A stretch of 64,000 bases of DNA from Sulfurimonas sp. hsl 1-7 (lineage in GTDB: Bacteria > Campylobacterota > Campylobacteria > Campylobacterales > Sulfurimonadaceae), in the NCBI RefSeq assembly GCF_030577135.1, contig NZ_JAUIRR010000001.1:62001-126000 (forward strand). The letters run 5' to 3'. The position numbers were made by a program, and so were the translations under genes. Shown here in pieces: positions 10,074-18,946 of the stretch (position 1 is its first letter; every line of letters starts with the position of its first letter). Below the pieces are notes generated by a model that searched no databases, had not been told where the DNA came from, and saw only the letters and a program-made list of their open reading frames with translations.

Positions 10074-10829
10074 TTAGTACTCAAAGTTATATAAAATTGA
10101 TGCTAATCCTGAATAAATGTAGTTATCTTCCACTAAAGGGGAGTTTTTAGCACTTTTAGGAAGGAGATCGTATCTGAAATTAAAAAGTGCAGAAAAGTTT
10201 TTTGTGATTGGAAATCCAATGTAAGTTTGTACACCAAATTCGAAACCGTCATCAGCTTTGTAAGCGGGTCTGTTTAATGATAAATTAACTTCATTATCCT
10301 TAACACCGTAATAATAATTGACAAATTTTTCACTCATATAAAGCATAATGACACTAGGATAAAAGTTAACTTTTCCTATACTGTATTTAGTCCCGATCTC
10401 TGTTCTGTTAACCCATGATTTGTTGTATCCCAGAAGATCGTGAAGAAGCATATTTTCTATATATGTATCTTTATACTTTGCACTAAAAGCTAAACCGCCT
10501 TCAATTGAGCTTTTTTTCTCATCCATTCCTGAAAGAATTTCAGAATCACCCGGTTTATAACCTAAAGTTCTCGGCTGTGCAGTGAGTGATAACCCCCATG
10601 CAAAATCATCTTTTTTATCCCCTAAAAAGTAGATACCTGCTCTTGACCATCTAACATAAAAGATCGAGTTGTCAAAAAAGATAACAGGTGAGGGAATAAC
10701 CATATTTGATGTACTTTTATATGGTTGTGATTGTACATACGGACCAAAACCGATACTCACCTCTTGTTTTTTTTCTTCGGCAAAGAGTATATTTATAAAT
10801 AAAAGGAAGCCTAGGAGAAGGTATCTCAT
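10074..10829 (-). CDS. MipA/OmpV family outer-membrane protein
   Basis: A 251-aa protein with a signal peptide (residues 1-17, ending LFAEE) and alternating beta-strand sequence ending in an aromatic-type C-terminus (ILYNFEY), typical of an outer-membrane barrel. Segments such as GFGPYVQSQPYKS, FAWGLSLTAQPRTLGYKP and GFPITKNFSALFNFRYDLLP match the MipA/OmpV family, which has been tied to murein-enzyme scaffolding in E. coli. It overlaps the mreC stop by four bases, and its place after mreB-mreC fits a cell-envelope shape role, although this is inference. Confidence 0.8.
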   Translation of the reverse strand: MRYLLLGFLLFINILFAEEKKQEVSIGFGPYVQSQPYKSTSNMVIPSPVIFFDNSIFYVRWSRAGIYFLGDKKDDFAWGLSLTAQPRTLGYKPGDSEILSGMDEKKSSIEGGLAFSAKYKDTYIENMLLHDLLGYNKSWVNRTEIGTKYSIGKVNFYPSVIMLYMSEKFVNYYYGVKDNEVNLSLNRPAYKADDGFEFGVQTYIGFPITKNFSALFNFRYDLLPKSAKNSPLVEDNYIYSGLASILYNFEY

Positions 10830-11587
10830 TTTACCACCTTAATCATATAAAAATAGTTTGGTTCGTTTGGATCGTAATAAGGCTTGACGATTGCAGTCTG
10901 ATACCCTTCAGATTGGGTGATGGAGATAACTTTTCCAACTTTAAGACCTTTGAAAAAGATATTATCAAGTCCCGATGTTACCACTTCATCCCCTTCGTTA
11001 ATGCTAAACCAAGCAGGAATGAAGTTGATTATAATATATTGATCATTATTTCCGTGTGCAATTCCGGGAGCTTTCACATCACCGATATATACTGAATAAG
11101 CACTTTTGATATCGCTGTTTAATAAAGCTAAAGGTTTAGAGTCGTTTTCAATGACGATCCCCGCAACCATCTCTTTATAAGTAAGTCCATAGATCTTAGA
11201 AGAGTTATAATCTTCAACATCCAACCATAAACGGTTAAGATTTCCAAGCTTTTGATAAGAGATGCTACGTACAAGCTGCGCCTGCGGATTTATACTTAAG
11301 TTTGAATCATTCGCTTTATAAAGATCATCTATCTCAGAAGCAAGTTCCTGCATAACGAGATGATTGTTTTCATATTGTTGCAGTTGCTCTTTTAATTCAT
11401 CGATAGTATCTGCTTGAAAAAAGTGTCTGTCTATACTATTGCCGATGTTAGAGATTGTATTGTGGTAAGATGTTTTAATAAAGTTGAGTGAACTTATAAA
11501 AGGTTTTTGAACAGTTGAAGAGTAGTTTAATGCACCCACAAAGAGTGCAATAAGTATGAAAAAATAAACAATCGAAGATTTATTCAT
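10826..11587 (-). CDS. mreC: Rod-shape protein MreC
   Basis: A 253-aa bitopic protein of the elongasome. One N-terminal membrane helix (about residues 5-25) is followed by a coiled coil (about 60-95, ELKEQLQQYENNH) and the periplasmic beta-rich MreC domain ending in DPNEPNYFYMIKVVK. I take the ATG at 11587 as start, eight bases inside the end of mreB; a longer TTG start at 11593 would add two residues. MreC links cytoplasmic MreB filaments to the cell-wall synthases. No mreD is adjacent. Confidence 0.9.
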   Translation of the reverse strand: MNKSSIVYFFILIALFVGALNYSSTVQKPFISSLNFIKTSYHNTISNIGNSIDRHFFQADTIDELKEQLQQYENNHLVMQELASEIDDLYKANDSNLSINPQAQLVRSISYQKLGNLNRLWLDVEDYNSSKIYGLTYKEMVAGIVIENDSKPLALLNSDIKSAYSVYIGDVKAPGIAHGNNDQYIIINFIPAWFSINEGDEVVTSGLDNIFFKGLKVGKVISITQSEGYQTAIVKPYYDPNEPNYFYMIKVVK

Positions 11588-12617
11588 TCTCAAATAGTTC
11601 TTGGAGGATATCGATCTCTTCTAAAGCACGACCAGTTCCGCGAGCAACCGCTAAAAGTGGTTCATCTGCTACAAAAACAGGGATTTTTACGATGTCAGAG
11701 AGGTATTTATCAAGTTGACGGATAAGTGCACCACCACCAGTTAAGATAATACCGTGATTTACGATGTCACCTGCAAGATCTGGAGGCATAATCTCTAAAA
11801 CGTCACGAAGTGCTTCAGCAATCTCTTTAAGAGGTTCTTTCATAGCATCACGAGCATCGTCAGATGTAAGTTCAACTGAGCTTAAAAGTCCTTCAACTTG
11901 GTCACGACCGTTGATGATCATAGAAAGTGGTTCATCTAAAGTAACAGCTGTACCGATAGTGATTTTGATCTCTTCAGCTACACGCTCACCGATAAGTAAG
12001 TTGTATTTTTTTCTTACGTAGTTAATGATACCTTGATCTATCTTGTCACCTGCAGTTCTGATTGACTTAGAAAGTACAAGACCACCAAGTGAAACAACAC
12101 CGATCTCAGTAGTACCACCACCGATATCAACAACTAAGTTACCTTGTGGCTCACGGATATCAACACCGGCACCGATTGCAGCTGCCATTGGCTCTTCGAT
12201 CAGGTAAACTTCTCTAGCACCTGCACTCATAGCAGATTCACGAACTGCTTTTCTCTCAACCTGAGTAAGTCCGTAAGGTACACAGATAATGATACGTGGA
12301 GAGATAAGAGAACTTCTACCGTGTGCTTTTTCGATAAACTTTCTGATCATCTTCTCTGTCATATCGAAATCGGCGATAACACCGTCACGCATAGGACGGA
12401 TAGCTCTGATATTTCCTGGAGTTTTACCAACCATCTCTTTTGCTTCATGTCCAACAGCTAAAACTCTGCTTTGTCCATATTTCTCAGATTTAACAGCAAC
12501 AACTGAAGGTTCATTAATAATGATACCTCTTCCTTTTGCTATAACGATAGTATTTGCTGTTCCTAAGTCGATTGAAAGATCGTTTGAAAATAGCCCAATA
12601 AATTTGTTAAAAATCAT
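11580..12617 (-). CDS. mreB: Rod-shape-determining protein MreB
   Basis: A 345-aa bacterial actin that forms membrane-bound filaments and guides peptidoglycan synthesis. The actin-fold ATP motifs are present: phosphate-1 DLGTANTIV at residues 17-25, phosphate-2 VVDIGGGTTEIGVVSLGG near residue 163, and the adenosine motif GIILTGGGALI near residue 289. The N-terminal amphipathic stretch MIFNKFIGLFSND could touch the membrane. It starts ten bases after clpX and overlaps mreC. Confidence 0.97.
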   Translation of the reverse strand: MIFNKFIGLFSNDLSIDLGTANTIVIAKGRGIIINEPSVVAVKSEKYGQSRVLAVGHEAKEMVGKTPGNIRAIRPMRDGVIADFDMTEKMIRKFIEKAHGRSSLISPRIIICVPYGLTQVERKAVRESAMSAGAREVYLIEEPMAAAIGAGVDIREPQGNLVVDIGGGTTEIGVVSLGGLVLSKSIRTAGDKIDQGIINYVRKKYNLLIGERVAEEIKITIGTAVTLDEPLSMIINGRDQVEGLLSSVELTSDDARDAMKEPLKEIAEALRDVLEIMPPDLAGDIVNHGIILTGGGALIRQLDKYLSDIVKIPVFVADEPLLAVARGTGRALEEIDILQELFENE

Positions 12618-12626
12618 ACTCTTACC

Positions 12627-13874
12627 TTATGCTGATATTTCTGTTGTTTTTTTAATATATGCCGGTTGTTCACCATTCTCGATAACTTCTTTAGTGATAA
12701 GTACTTCATACCCACTATATTCAGGAAGTTCATACATAATATCGATCATAGCTTCTTCTAAAATTGCACGAAGTCCGCGAGCACCCGTTTTACGTTTAAT
12801 TGCTTTTTGTGCGATAGCACGAAGTGCATCATCTTCAAAACTAAGTTCAACATTGTCGATTGAGAAAAGTTTTATATATTGTTTAATAAGTGAATTTTTA
12901 GGCTCAGTTAAAATGCGAACCATATCATCTTCCGTAATCTCGTTAAGAGAAGCGATAATCGGTAGACGACCTATAAGTTCAGGAATAAGTCCGTACTGTA
13001 CCAGATCATCAGGCTCAACCATATCAAAAGTCGGTTTTTTCTCGTCTTTAGTTTTTTTATCGTGTCCGAAACCTAGTACATTTTCACCTTGCTTACGTTT
13101 TAGGATCTCTTCTAAACCGTCAAATGCACCGCCACAAATAAATAAAATATTTGAAGTATCAACTGCCGTAAACTCTTGATTTGGATGTTTTCTACCACCT
13201 TTTGGCGGAATGTTTACAGATGAACCTTCAATAATTTTAAGAAGAGCTTGCTGTACACCTTCCCCTGAAACATCACGAGTGATAGAACGGTTTTCACTCA
13301 TACGTGAAACTTTGTCTATCTCATCTAAAAAGATGATCCCTTTTTGTGCACGTTCAACATCACCGTCTGCTGCTTGGATCAGTTTTGTTAAGATATTCTC
13401 AACATCTTCACCTACGTATCCTGCTTCTGTTAAACTTGTAGCATCAGCGATAGCGATAGGTACGTTTAATACTCTGGCAATTGTTTGCGCCATTAATGTT
13501 TTACCGCTACCTGTCGGTCCAATTAAAAGGATGTTTGATTTTGCGATCTCTGTATCGTCATCTTCAATGTTTGCTGTTTTGAAGATTCTTTTATAGTGGT
13601 TGTAAACAGCTACACTTAAAAGTTTACGTGCACGCTCTTGACCTATGATATAGTCCCCTAAGAATTTATCTAACTCTTTTGGTGTCATAAGTTTTTCTAC
13701 GGCATCTACAAGCTCTTCACTTTGTTCATGTGCTAGAGATTCTTTTTCATCTCCGAACATGATTTTATATGCTGAGATCACACAGTTTTTACAGATATAT
13801 ACACCGTTTCCGGCAATTAGCGGATTTGTTTCACTCTCACTTGCATCACAAAAGCTACAATGTCTATGAATCAT
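12627..13874 (-). CDS. clpX: ATP-dependent Clp protease ATP-binding subunit ClpX
   Basis: A 415-aa AAA+ unfoldase that feeds substrates to ClpP. An N-terminal C4 zinc-binding domain (CSFC near residue 6 and CKNC near residue 28) is followed by Walker A GPTGSGKT (about residue 118), Walker [11 protein letters not shown], and the sensor/RLP region [11 protein letters not shown]. The family's C-terminal D2 subdomain is complete. It lies between lpxA and mreB with gaps of 2 and 9 bases. Confidence 0.97.
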   Translation of the reverse strand: MIHRHCSFCDASESETNPLIAGNGVYICKNCVISAYKIMFGDEKESLAHEQSEELVDAVEKLMTPKELDKFLGDYIIGQERARKLLSVAVYNHYKRIFKTANIEDDDTEIAKSNILLIGPTGSGKTLMAQTIARVLNVPIAIADATSLTEAGYVGEDVENILTKLIQAADGDVERAQKGIIFLDEIDKVSRMSENRSITRDVSGEGVQQALLKIIEGSSVNIPPKGGRKHPNQEFTAVDTSNILFICGGAFDGLEEILKRKQGENVLGFGHDKKTKDEKKPTFDMVEPDDLVQYGLIPELIGRLPIIASLNEITEDDMVRILTEPKNSLIKQYIKLFSIDNVELSFEDDALRAIAQKAIKRKTGARGLRAILEEAMIDIMYELPEYSGYEVLITKEVIENGEQPAYIKKTTEISA

Positions 13875-13876
13875 AA

Positions 13877-14659
13877 TTAATTTTTCCTTTCAAATGGAAT
13901 ACCACGTTTTGTCTTGATAACAAAGTTACAAAGATCAGTAACGTAATGGTTGTCCGTACTCTCTAGTAGTTCACTAGCACTATCTTTTAACGGCTTTCCA
14001 GATTCAAAAAGTTCACGATATGCAGATTTTAGTGCATTGATGTCATCACGTTCAATATGGCGTCTAAGACCCGTAAGGTTTAGTCCTCTTAAACTTGCAC
14101 GATTTCCCTCAGCCATACAAAACGGAGGTACATCTTGTGCAAGTGCAGAAGCTCCACCAACCATAGCATAGTCACCGATGTGAACAAACTGATGGATAGG
14201 TGTCATACCGCCAACTACTACATAGTCACCTAACTCTACGTGACCAGCTAACGTTGCAGCATTTGCTAAGATACAGTGGTTACCGATGATTACATCGTGA
14301 CCAAGGTGTACATACCCCATAAAAAGGTTATGGTTTCCGATGATAGTTTTACCACCGCCACCTTTTGTCCCCGGATTGAAAAGTGTGAACTCTCTTATCT
14401 TATTATTATCACCGATAATTAGTTCAACATCTTCACCTTCAAATTTTAAGTCTTGCGGAATCGAACCGATAACAGCGTGTGAAAAAATCTCATTGTTTTT
14501 TCCGATCGTCGTTTTACCGTAGATACAAGCACCTTGTGCTATCTTTGTACCATCTCCGATCACAGCTTCGCTAGATACGTGGCAAAACGGTCCAATCTCA
14601 ACATTTTCACCGATAACTGCACCATCTTCGATGATTGCTAGTTTGGAAATATTACTCAA
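13877..14659 (-). CDS. lpxA: UDP-N-acetylglucosamine acyltransferase
   Basis: Catalyses the first step of lipid A synthesis, acylating UDP-GlcNAc from acyl-ACP. The 260-aa protein has the left-handed beta-helix hexapeptide repeats ([LIV]-G-x4) through residues 8-185, including the catalytic His in the LGHDVIIG segment near residue 123, followed by a helical C-terminal domain. The start is TTG at 14659 with AAGGT a short distance upstream; no ATG lies near the N-terminus. It follows fabZ, the usual pairing of fatty acid and lipid A enzymes. Confidence 0.95.
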   Translation of the reverse strand: MSNISKLAIIEDGAVIGENVEIGPFCHVSSEAVIGDGTKIAQGACIYGKTTIGKNNEIFSHAVIGSIPQDLKFEGEDVELIIGDNNKIREFTLFNPGTKGGGGKTIIGNHNLFMGYVHLGHDVIIGNHCILANAATLAGHVELGDYVVVGGMTPIHQFVHIGDYAMVGGASALAQDVPPFCMAEGNRASLRGLNLTGLRRHIERDDINALKSAYRELFESGKPLKDSASELLESTDNHYVTDLCNFVIKTKRGIPFERKN

Positions 14660-14668
14660 TTTTTAACC

Positions 14669-15118
14669 TTATTTATCTACGATCATAGCTTTTAGTTCAG
14701 CTTCACTTGTTAACTTACCGTCAACATAAGCTTCACCTTTTAGTAACCAAATAGCACCTTTATGTTTGATAACAGAGATTCTGTACTCAAGACGATCACC
14801 AGGTTTTACAGGATTTCTAAATTTTGCTTTATCGATACTCATAAAGTATACAACTTTATTTTTTACTTCTTCTTCGCTTAAATCGTCCATACTTTTAAAA
14901 GCTAAAACGCCACCTGCTTGTGCCATACCTTCTAAGATCATAACGCCAGGGTAGATCGGGTGACCAGGAAAGTGTCCTTCAAATACCGGTTCAGAAATAG
15001 ATACGTTTTTGTAACCAACAAGTGATTCGTTTTTCACGATCTCTGTAATTCTGTCAACAAGTAAGAAAGGGTAACGGTGAGGTAATATGTTTTGAATCTC
15101 TACAACATCCATAATCAT
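14669..15118 (-). CDS. fabZ: 3-hydroxyacyl-ACP dehydratase FabZ
   Basis: A 149-aa hotdog-fold dehydratase of type II fatty acid synthesis. The active-site His is in [12 protein letters not shown] (residues 13-24), and the catalytic Glu is in the [20 protein letters not shown] region (about 49-68). Two ATGs (15118 and 15112) are possible; both keep the whole domain. It is first of the run fabZ-lpxA-clpX-mreB-mreC. A 49-bp gap separates it from queH. Confidence 0.95.
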   Translation of the reverse strand: MIMDVVEIQNILPHRYPFLLVDRITEIVKNESLVGYKNVSISEPVFEGHFPGHPIYPGVMILEGMAQAGGVLAFKSMDDLSEEEVKNKVVYFMSIDKAKFRNPVKPGDRLEYRISVIKHKGAIWLLKGEAYVDGKLTSEAELKAMIVDK

Positions 15119-15167
15119 AGTTTTATAGCCTTAGATAATAATTTTGGATATTTTACCTAAAAATTCA

Positions 15168-16250
15168 TTATAAAATTATTATCTTTTCTTTTGTGTCCTC
15201 ATAAGTTGTCGCATCAAGTTCTATGGTAAGTTTTGTATCTGGGATGTTTTCAACAACGATGATAGGACTGAGATCATAGTCGGTATTGTTAATTTTTTTT
15301 CTAAAAGTCAACTCTTGTTCATACGATAAAGGGTTATAGATAAGCTCTTTTACGGTTTTGTAATTAGTAGAATTTTGCTCGTTGAAAAACTCTAAAGTGA
15401 CGAACTTTATCTCTTCACGGTTAAAGTAGTGAATGTTATGAGCTGCGAACTCTATGCGTCCTTGTGCTTTTTTTCTTGGAAGTGTCGAGTAGGAAAGGGC
15501 ATAAGCATCTAATGCATCTTTTTTGCCGCTGATAAGTTGAAAGTTAAACTGTCTGTAGTTTAAAAACTTTTGTTTGATAATTTTGTATTCAATACCCTTC
15601 TCTTCAAGCTCGTTTCTATAAGTATACATCTCTAAACGCTCTTCGATCGAAGCAGGCAGAGTCTGTCCGGAAATAGGGGAGAACATCTCATCCATAAGTT
15701 TGTCTTGATGTTCTCTTTGCATCGTTAAACCAAAAAGACAACCGCAATAATCTTGGCGGTAAAGCTGCTCCTCTTTTGTCACTCGTGATTGGTCCTGTGT
15801 ACCGCCGCCGCTTCTGTAATCTACGGCAATAAACTCTACGCCGTGTTTTGCATGAAAATCATCGCCTACACGTTTGAGTTGTTCTTGTGATTTTAGTGGG
15901 CTGACAAGTAAAGTAGTAGTGATCTTTTTTTCGCCTAGTTCAAGAGCCTTTTTTGCACTTGTGATGAAGCGTTTGTCAAAACAGACTTCACAGCGAGCCC
16001 CTTTTTCTGGCTCTTTTTCAAGGCCTCGTACAGCATCGATCCAGTTTTCAAAATCGTACTCACCCTCGAGCAGATCGATGCCGAGTTTTTTACAAGATCG
16101 TTGGACATCAAGGTAGCGTAGTTGATATTCTGAATATGGATGGATGTTAGGATCGTAAAAAAATCCAGTCAGTTTTTCCTCTGGAAAATCTTTTTGTAAC
16201 TTCTCTAAGAAAAAGTGACTGTCAACCGAACAGCAGATATGAACTAGCAT
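15168..16250 (-). CDS. queH: Epoxyqueuosine reductase QueH with C-terminal extension
   Basis: Reduces epoxyqueuosine to queuosine in tRNA (the DUF208 family). Paired Cys motifs expected for its metal/FeS site are present: HICCSVD at residues 4-10, CEVCF near residue 87 and DYCGCLFG near residue 168. The core ends at about residue 215, and a further 140 residues (from about 220) form a basic, beta-strand-like extension not found in minimal QueH proteins. That extension resembles what other Campylobacterota carry but has no function I recognise. The gene has a single ATG start. Confidence 0.85.
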   Translation of the reverse strand: MLVHICCSVDSHFFLEKLQKDFPEEKLTGFFYDPNIHPYSEYQLRYLDVQRSCKKLGIDLLEGEYDFENWIDAVRGLEKEPEKGARCEVCFDKRFITSAKKALELGEKKITTTLLVSPLKSQEQLKRVGDDFHAKHGVEFIAVDYRSGGGTQDQSRVTKEEQLYRQDYCGCLFGLTMQREHQDKLMDEMFSPISGQTLPASIEERLEMYTYRNELEEKGIEYKIIKQKFLNYRQFNFQLISGKKDALDAYALSYSTLPRKKAQGRIEFAAHNIHYFNREEIKFVTLEFFNEQNSTNYKTVKELIYNPLSYEQELTFRKKINNTDYDLSPIIVVENIPDTKLTIELDATTYEDTKEKIIIL

Positions 16251-16360
16251 AGAACCTCATTTAAAGTATTTATGAAATTATAGTTGAAATCTTCTAATAA
16301 AGAAAGATGATGAATTATTTTAAAAAATATTTTAAGTAGGAAATTATTAAGAGAAGAAAA

Positions 16361-16382
16361 ATGGAGCTAGAAAAAGCTCCAT
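16361..16382 (-). terminator. Rho-independent terminator after the cyclophilin gene
   Basis: On the minus strand an 8-bp stem (ATGGAGCT pairing with AGCTCCAT, loop of 6) is followed at once by TTTTCTTCTC. It sits 14 bases after the cyclophilin stop. Confidence 0.8.
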
Positions 16383-16396
16383 TAAAAAAGTAAAGC

Positions 16397-16894
16397 TTAC
16401 GCTCTCTCTTTGAAGATCTCAATTGAGTTGATCTCGTCTTGCATTCTGATATCATCAAGAACAGACATAGATTCAGCGTCGTTTTCTTCGATACCACCGA
16501 ATACAGTGTGAACACCGTCTAAGTGTGGACAAGGAACGAAACAGATGAAGAATTGGCTACCACCAGTGTTTGGTCCAGCGTGAGCCATAGATAATGTTCC
16601 TTTTACGTGTTTGTGAGTGTTTTTGTCAGTCTCACAAGCGATCGCCCAGTCAGGTCCGCCAGTACCAGTTCCGTGTGGACATCCACCTTGTGCCATGAAA
16701 CCTGGAATAACTCTGTGGAAGTTTAAGTCATTGTAAAAACCAGTGCTTGCTAAGTGAGCAAAGTTTGCAACAGTATTTGGTGTCTCTTCAGGATAAAGTT
16801 TGATCCAGATATCACCTTTGTTTGTAGATACTTTTGCCCATTGAAACTCATTAACATTTGTTAAGTCGTACTCTTTTAGTTGTCTTCCGAACAT
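16397..16894 (-). CDS. Cyclophilin-type peptidyl-prolyl cis-trans isomerase
   Basis: A 165-aa cyclophilin that speeds proline isomerisation in folding proteins. The core motifs FHRVIPGFMAQGGCPHGTGTG (catalytic Arg near residue 60) and GSQFFICFVPCPHLDGVHTVFG (about 111-132) are intact. There is no signal peptide, so it is cytoplasmic. It is a single-gene unit with its own -10 box (16920-16925), an AAAGGC ribosome-binding site and a strong terminator. Confidence 0.93.
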   Translation of the reverse strand: MFGRQLKEYDLTNVNEFQWAKVSTNKGDIWIKLYPEETPNTVANFAHLASTGFYNDLNFHRVIPGFMAQGGCPHGTGTGGPDWAIACETDKNTHKHVKGTLSMAHAGPNTGGSQFFICFVPCPHLDGVHTVFGGIEENDAESMSVLDDIRMQDEINSIEIFKERA

Positions 16895-16919
16895 ATTATT
16901 GCCTTTTTATTTTTTTGAA

Positions 16920-16925
16920 ATTATA
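16920..16925 (-). promoter_or_regulatory. -10 box for the cyclophilin gene
   Basis: Reads TATAAT on the minus strand, 25 bases before the ATG at 16894. It is divergent from, and only 20 bp away from, the histidine kinase -10 box. Confidence 0.55.
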
Positions 16926-16945
16926 GTCAAACTTGATAAATTTTG

Positions 16946-16951
16946 TATAAT
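16946..16951 (+). promoter_or_regulatory. -10 box for the histidine kinase, possible leaderless start
   Basis: A perfect TATAAT ends six bases before the ATG at 16958. Transcription would therefore begin at or next to the start codon, and no Shine-Dalgarno sequence is visible. Confidence 0.5.
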
Positions 16952-16957
16952 TCTTTT

Positions 16958-18166
16958 ATGAAAGAACTATTTATTAAGTTACAGAACTATTTGATCTTGC
17001 GTTTTAACTCTGTAACGATCCGTCAGGCAAATATATTAACAACATTAACTATTTTGCTTTTTACTATTATATTTGCATACCTGTTGATCAAGGAAAACTA
17101 CCATGATTACGAAAAGACACTTTCACAACAGCATCACGAACAGATTGCGGGTACTCCTTACGATTATGATGTCGCTCAAGAAAAATTGAAATCTCTTTTG
17201 ATCAAAAATACTTTGGCAATTGCAACACTTGCATTTATACTTTTTGCGATCATGCTTGGGTTTTATAAGATATTTAATACTTTAATTCAAAGAGATATGA
17301 AAGCATTTTTGGATTTTTTTAATGATGCGGCACACAAAGATCAGGTGTTAAATCCACATACGATCTTTTTTAAAGAGTTTAAAACAATGGTGACCTATGC
17401 CAATGATATGGTAGATACTATTAATGAGCAGAAAAGTTCACTCAAAGAGTTAAATCTTCATCTAGAAGACAAAGTAAAGGCAAAAACACAAGATTTAGAG
17501 AGAATCCTTGAGGCGCAAAAAGAGTTTTTACGTTACACGGTACATGAGACAAATACGCCACTTAGTGTTATACTTACGTCTTTAGAACTTTATGAGATGG
17601 AACACGAAAAAGACAGACACCTCTCAAAAGTGGAAGCGGCGGCAAAAAATATCTTTAATATCTATGACGACCTGAGTTACTTGGTAAAAAAAGAGCATGT
17701 AGATTATCCAAAAGCTTCGATTGATATCAACAAGTTTGTAAAAAGCAGGGTAGATTTTTTCACTGAAGTGGCATATCTTTCTAAACTCTCTTTTTCATAT
17801 GTGAGTGAAGTTGAAGATCTCTATATCTTTTTTAACGAGACAAAACTGCAACGTATTATAGATAACAGCATTACAAATGCGATCAAGTATACCTTTCAGA
17901 ATGAGATTATAGATATTAAACTCACAAAGACGTTACAATATGTAGAGTTCTCGATCGGCAGTCATTCTCAACCAATTAAAGATGTTGATAAAATATTTGA
18001 TGAATATTATAGAGAAGATGCAAAGAGTGTTGCAAGTGAAAAAGGATTTGGGATAGGTTTGAGACTAGTGAAGAACATATGCGATGAAGAGGGTGTCGTT
18101 ATAGTGATCGATCTAAATGAAAAACAAAATACTTTTAAATATAGATTTAAAATAATGGGTGAATAA
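16958..18166 (+). CDS. Sensor histidine kinase
   Basis: A 402-aa inner-membrane kinase. Membrane helices at about 22-45 and 87-110 flank a short periplasmic loop, so the input domain is very small. A coiled linker (about 150-185) leads to a variant H-box (VHETNTPLS, His near residue 199), an N-box (NSITNAIKY) and a G-box (GFGIGLRLV). I choose ATG 16958; the alternative TTG at 16943 falls within the -10 region. It overlaps its response regulator by one base (TAATG). Position next to the chemoreceptor/porin/acetate genes suggests that it governs them, which is inference. Confidence 0.9.
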   Translation: MKELFIKLQNYLILRFNSVTIRQANILTTLTILLFTIIFAYLLIKENYHDYEKTLSQQHHEQIAGTPYDYDVAQEKLKSLLIKNTLAIATLAFILFAIMLGFYKIFNTLIQRDMKAFLDFFNDAAHKDQVLNPHTIFFKEFKTMVTYANDMVDTINEQKSSLKELNLHLEDKVKAKTQDLERILEAQKEFLRYTVHETNTPLSVILTSLELYEMEHEKDRHLSKVEAAAKNIFNIYDDLSYLVKKEHVDYPKASIDINKFVKSRVDFFTEVAYLSKLSFSYVSEVEDLYIFFNETKLQRIIDNSITNAIKYTFQNEIIDIKLTKTLQYVEFSIGSHSQPIKDVDKIFDEYYREDAKSVASEKGFGIGLRLVKNICDEEGVVIVIDLNEKQNTFKYRFKIMGE

Positions 18167-18822
18167 TGAAGATACTGTTATTAGAAGATGAAGTGATGTT
18201 AAATGAATCTATTTGTGAGTATTTAGAATCATTCGGTCACGTCGTAGAACCTTTTTTTGATGGCCAAGAAGCATTTGATGCGATGAAGCAAAACAGCTAC
18301 GACCTTTTCATCCTTGATATTAACGTCCCTCAAATTGACGGACTCTCACTTCTCGAACAGTTACATGCTTTAAAGATTCATGTCCCTACCATCTACATAA
18401 GTGCCTTGGTAGATATAGAAGATATCTCACGTGCATACAATCTTGGGTGTTACGATTATCTTAAAAAACCTTTTCATCTTAAAGAGTTGGCACTGAGAAT
18501 CGACAGAATAGTAGCAACATCGAAAACACCTAACGTACATCTTGTACTTTCAAAAAACTATAGTTACGATCAGCAACATGCAACGCTTTTCTTTCAACAA
18601 GAACCGCAAACACTTACAAAAAAACAGATGCAGATTATTGATCTATTGGCGAGAAACAGAGGTTTGGTAGTTGACTTTGAACAGTTCCAGGAATATGTCT
18701 GGAGTGATACTATAGTTGACAACGCTACCATCCGTGCCGAGATAAACAGACTCAAAAAGATTCTTAAAGAGGATATGGTCGTGAATGTCCGCGGTATGGG
18801 TTATATGATCGAAAAACCGTAG
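18166..18822 (+). CDS. OmpR/PhoB-type response regulator
   Basis: A 218-aa regulator: receiver domain at residues 1-115 with phospho-acceptor Asp in FILDINVPQIDG (about residue 51) and the conserved Lys in LKKPFHL, then a winged-helix DNA-binding domain at 125-218 ending in VNVRGMGYMI. Such regulators bind direct repeats spaced one helical turn apart; two elements of that kind lie just downstream (18852-18911 and 21103-21162). Translationally coupled to the kinase. Confidence 0.92.
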   Translation: MKILLLEDEVMLNESICEYLESFGHVVEPFFDGQEAFDAMKQNSYDLFILDINVPQIDGLSLLEQLHALKIHVPTIYISALVDIEDISRAYNLGCYDYLKKPFHLKELALRIDRIVATSKTPNVHLVLSKNYSYDQQHATLFFQQEPQTLTKKQMQIIDLLARNRGLVVDFEQFQEYVWSDTIVDNATIRAEINRLKKILKEDMVVNVRGMGYMIEKP

Positions 18823-18851
18823 TTACTTCTCTTTATACCTCAATAGTTTCA

Positions 18852-18911
18852 ATATAAAATTTACTAATATCTTTCAATTGCTACACTCCTGCTACGCTTG
18901 TACTTTATCAT
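18852..18911 (+). promoter_or_regulatory. Leader element A upstream of chemoreceptor
   Basis: A 60-bp stretch that aligns without gaps to 21103-21162, with 46 of 60 positions identical by my count. It holds ATATAAAATT (possible -10) and direct repeats TTGCTAC (18878-18884) and CTGCTAC (18889-18895), 11 bp apart, then a shared TTGTnCTTTAnCATT. The 11-bp period fits OmpR/PhoB-family dimers. Confidence 0.6.
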
Positions 18912-18946
18912 TCGCTCCATTATTTTATCATTGATGAGGGAGAACA

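Noticed and set aside
12289-13179. 296-aa open frame on the plus strand opposite clpX/mreB
   Set aside because: Ser/Ile-rich low-complexity shadow of strongly conserved clpX and mreB; no ribosome-binding site or family match.
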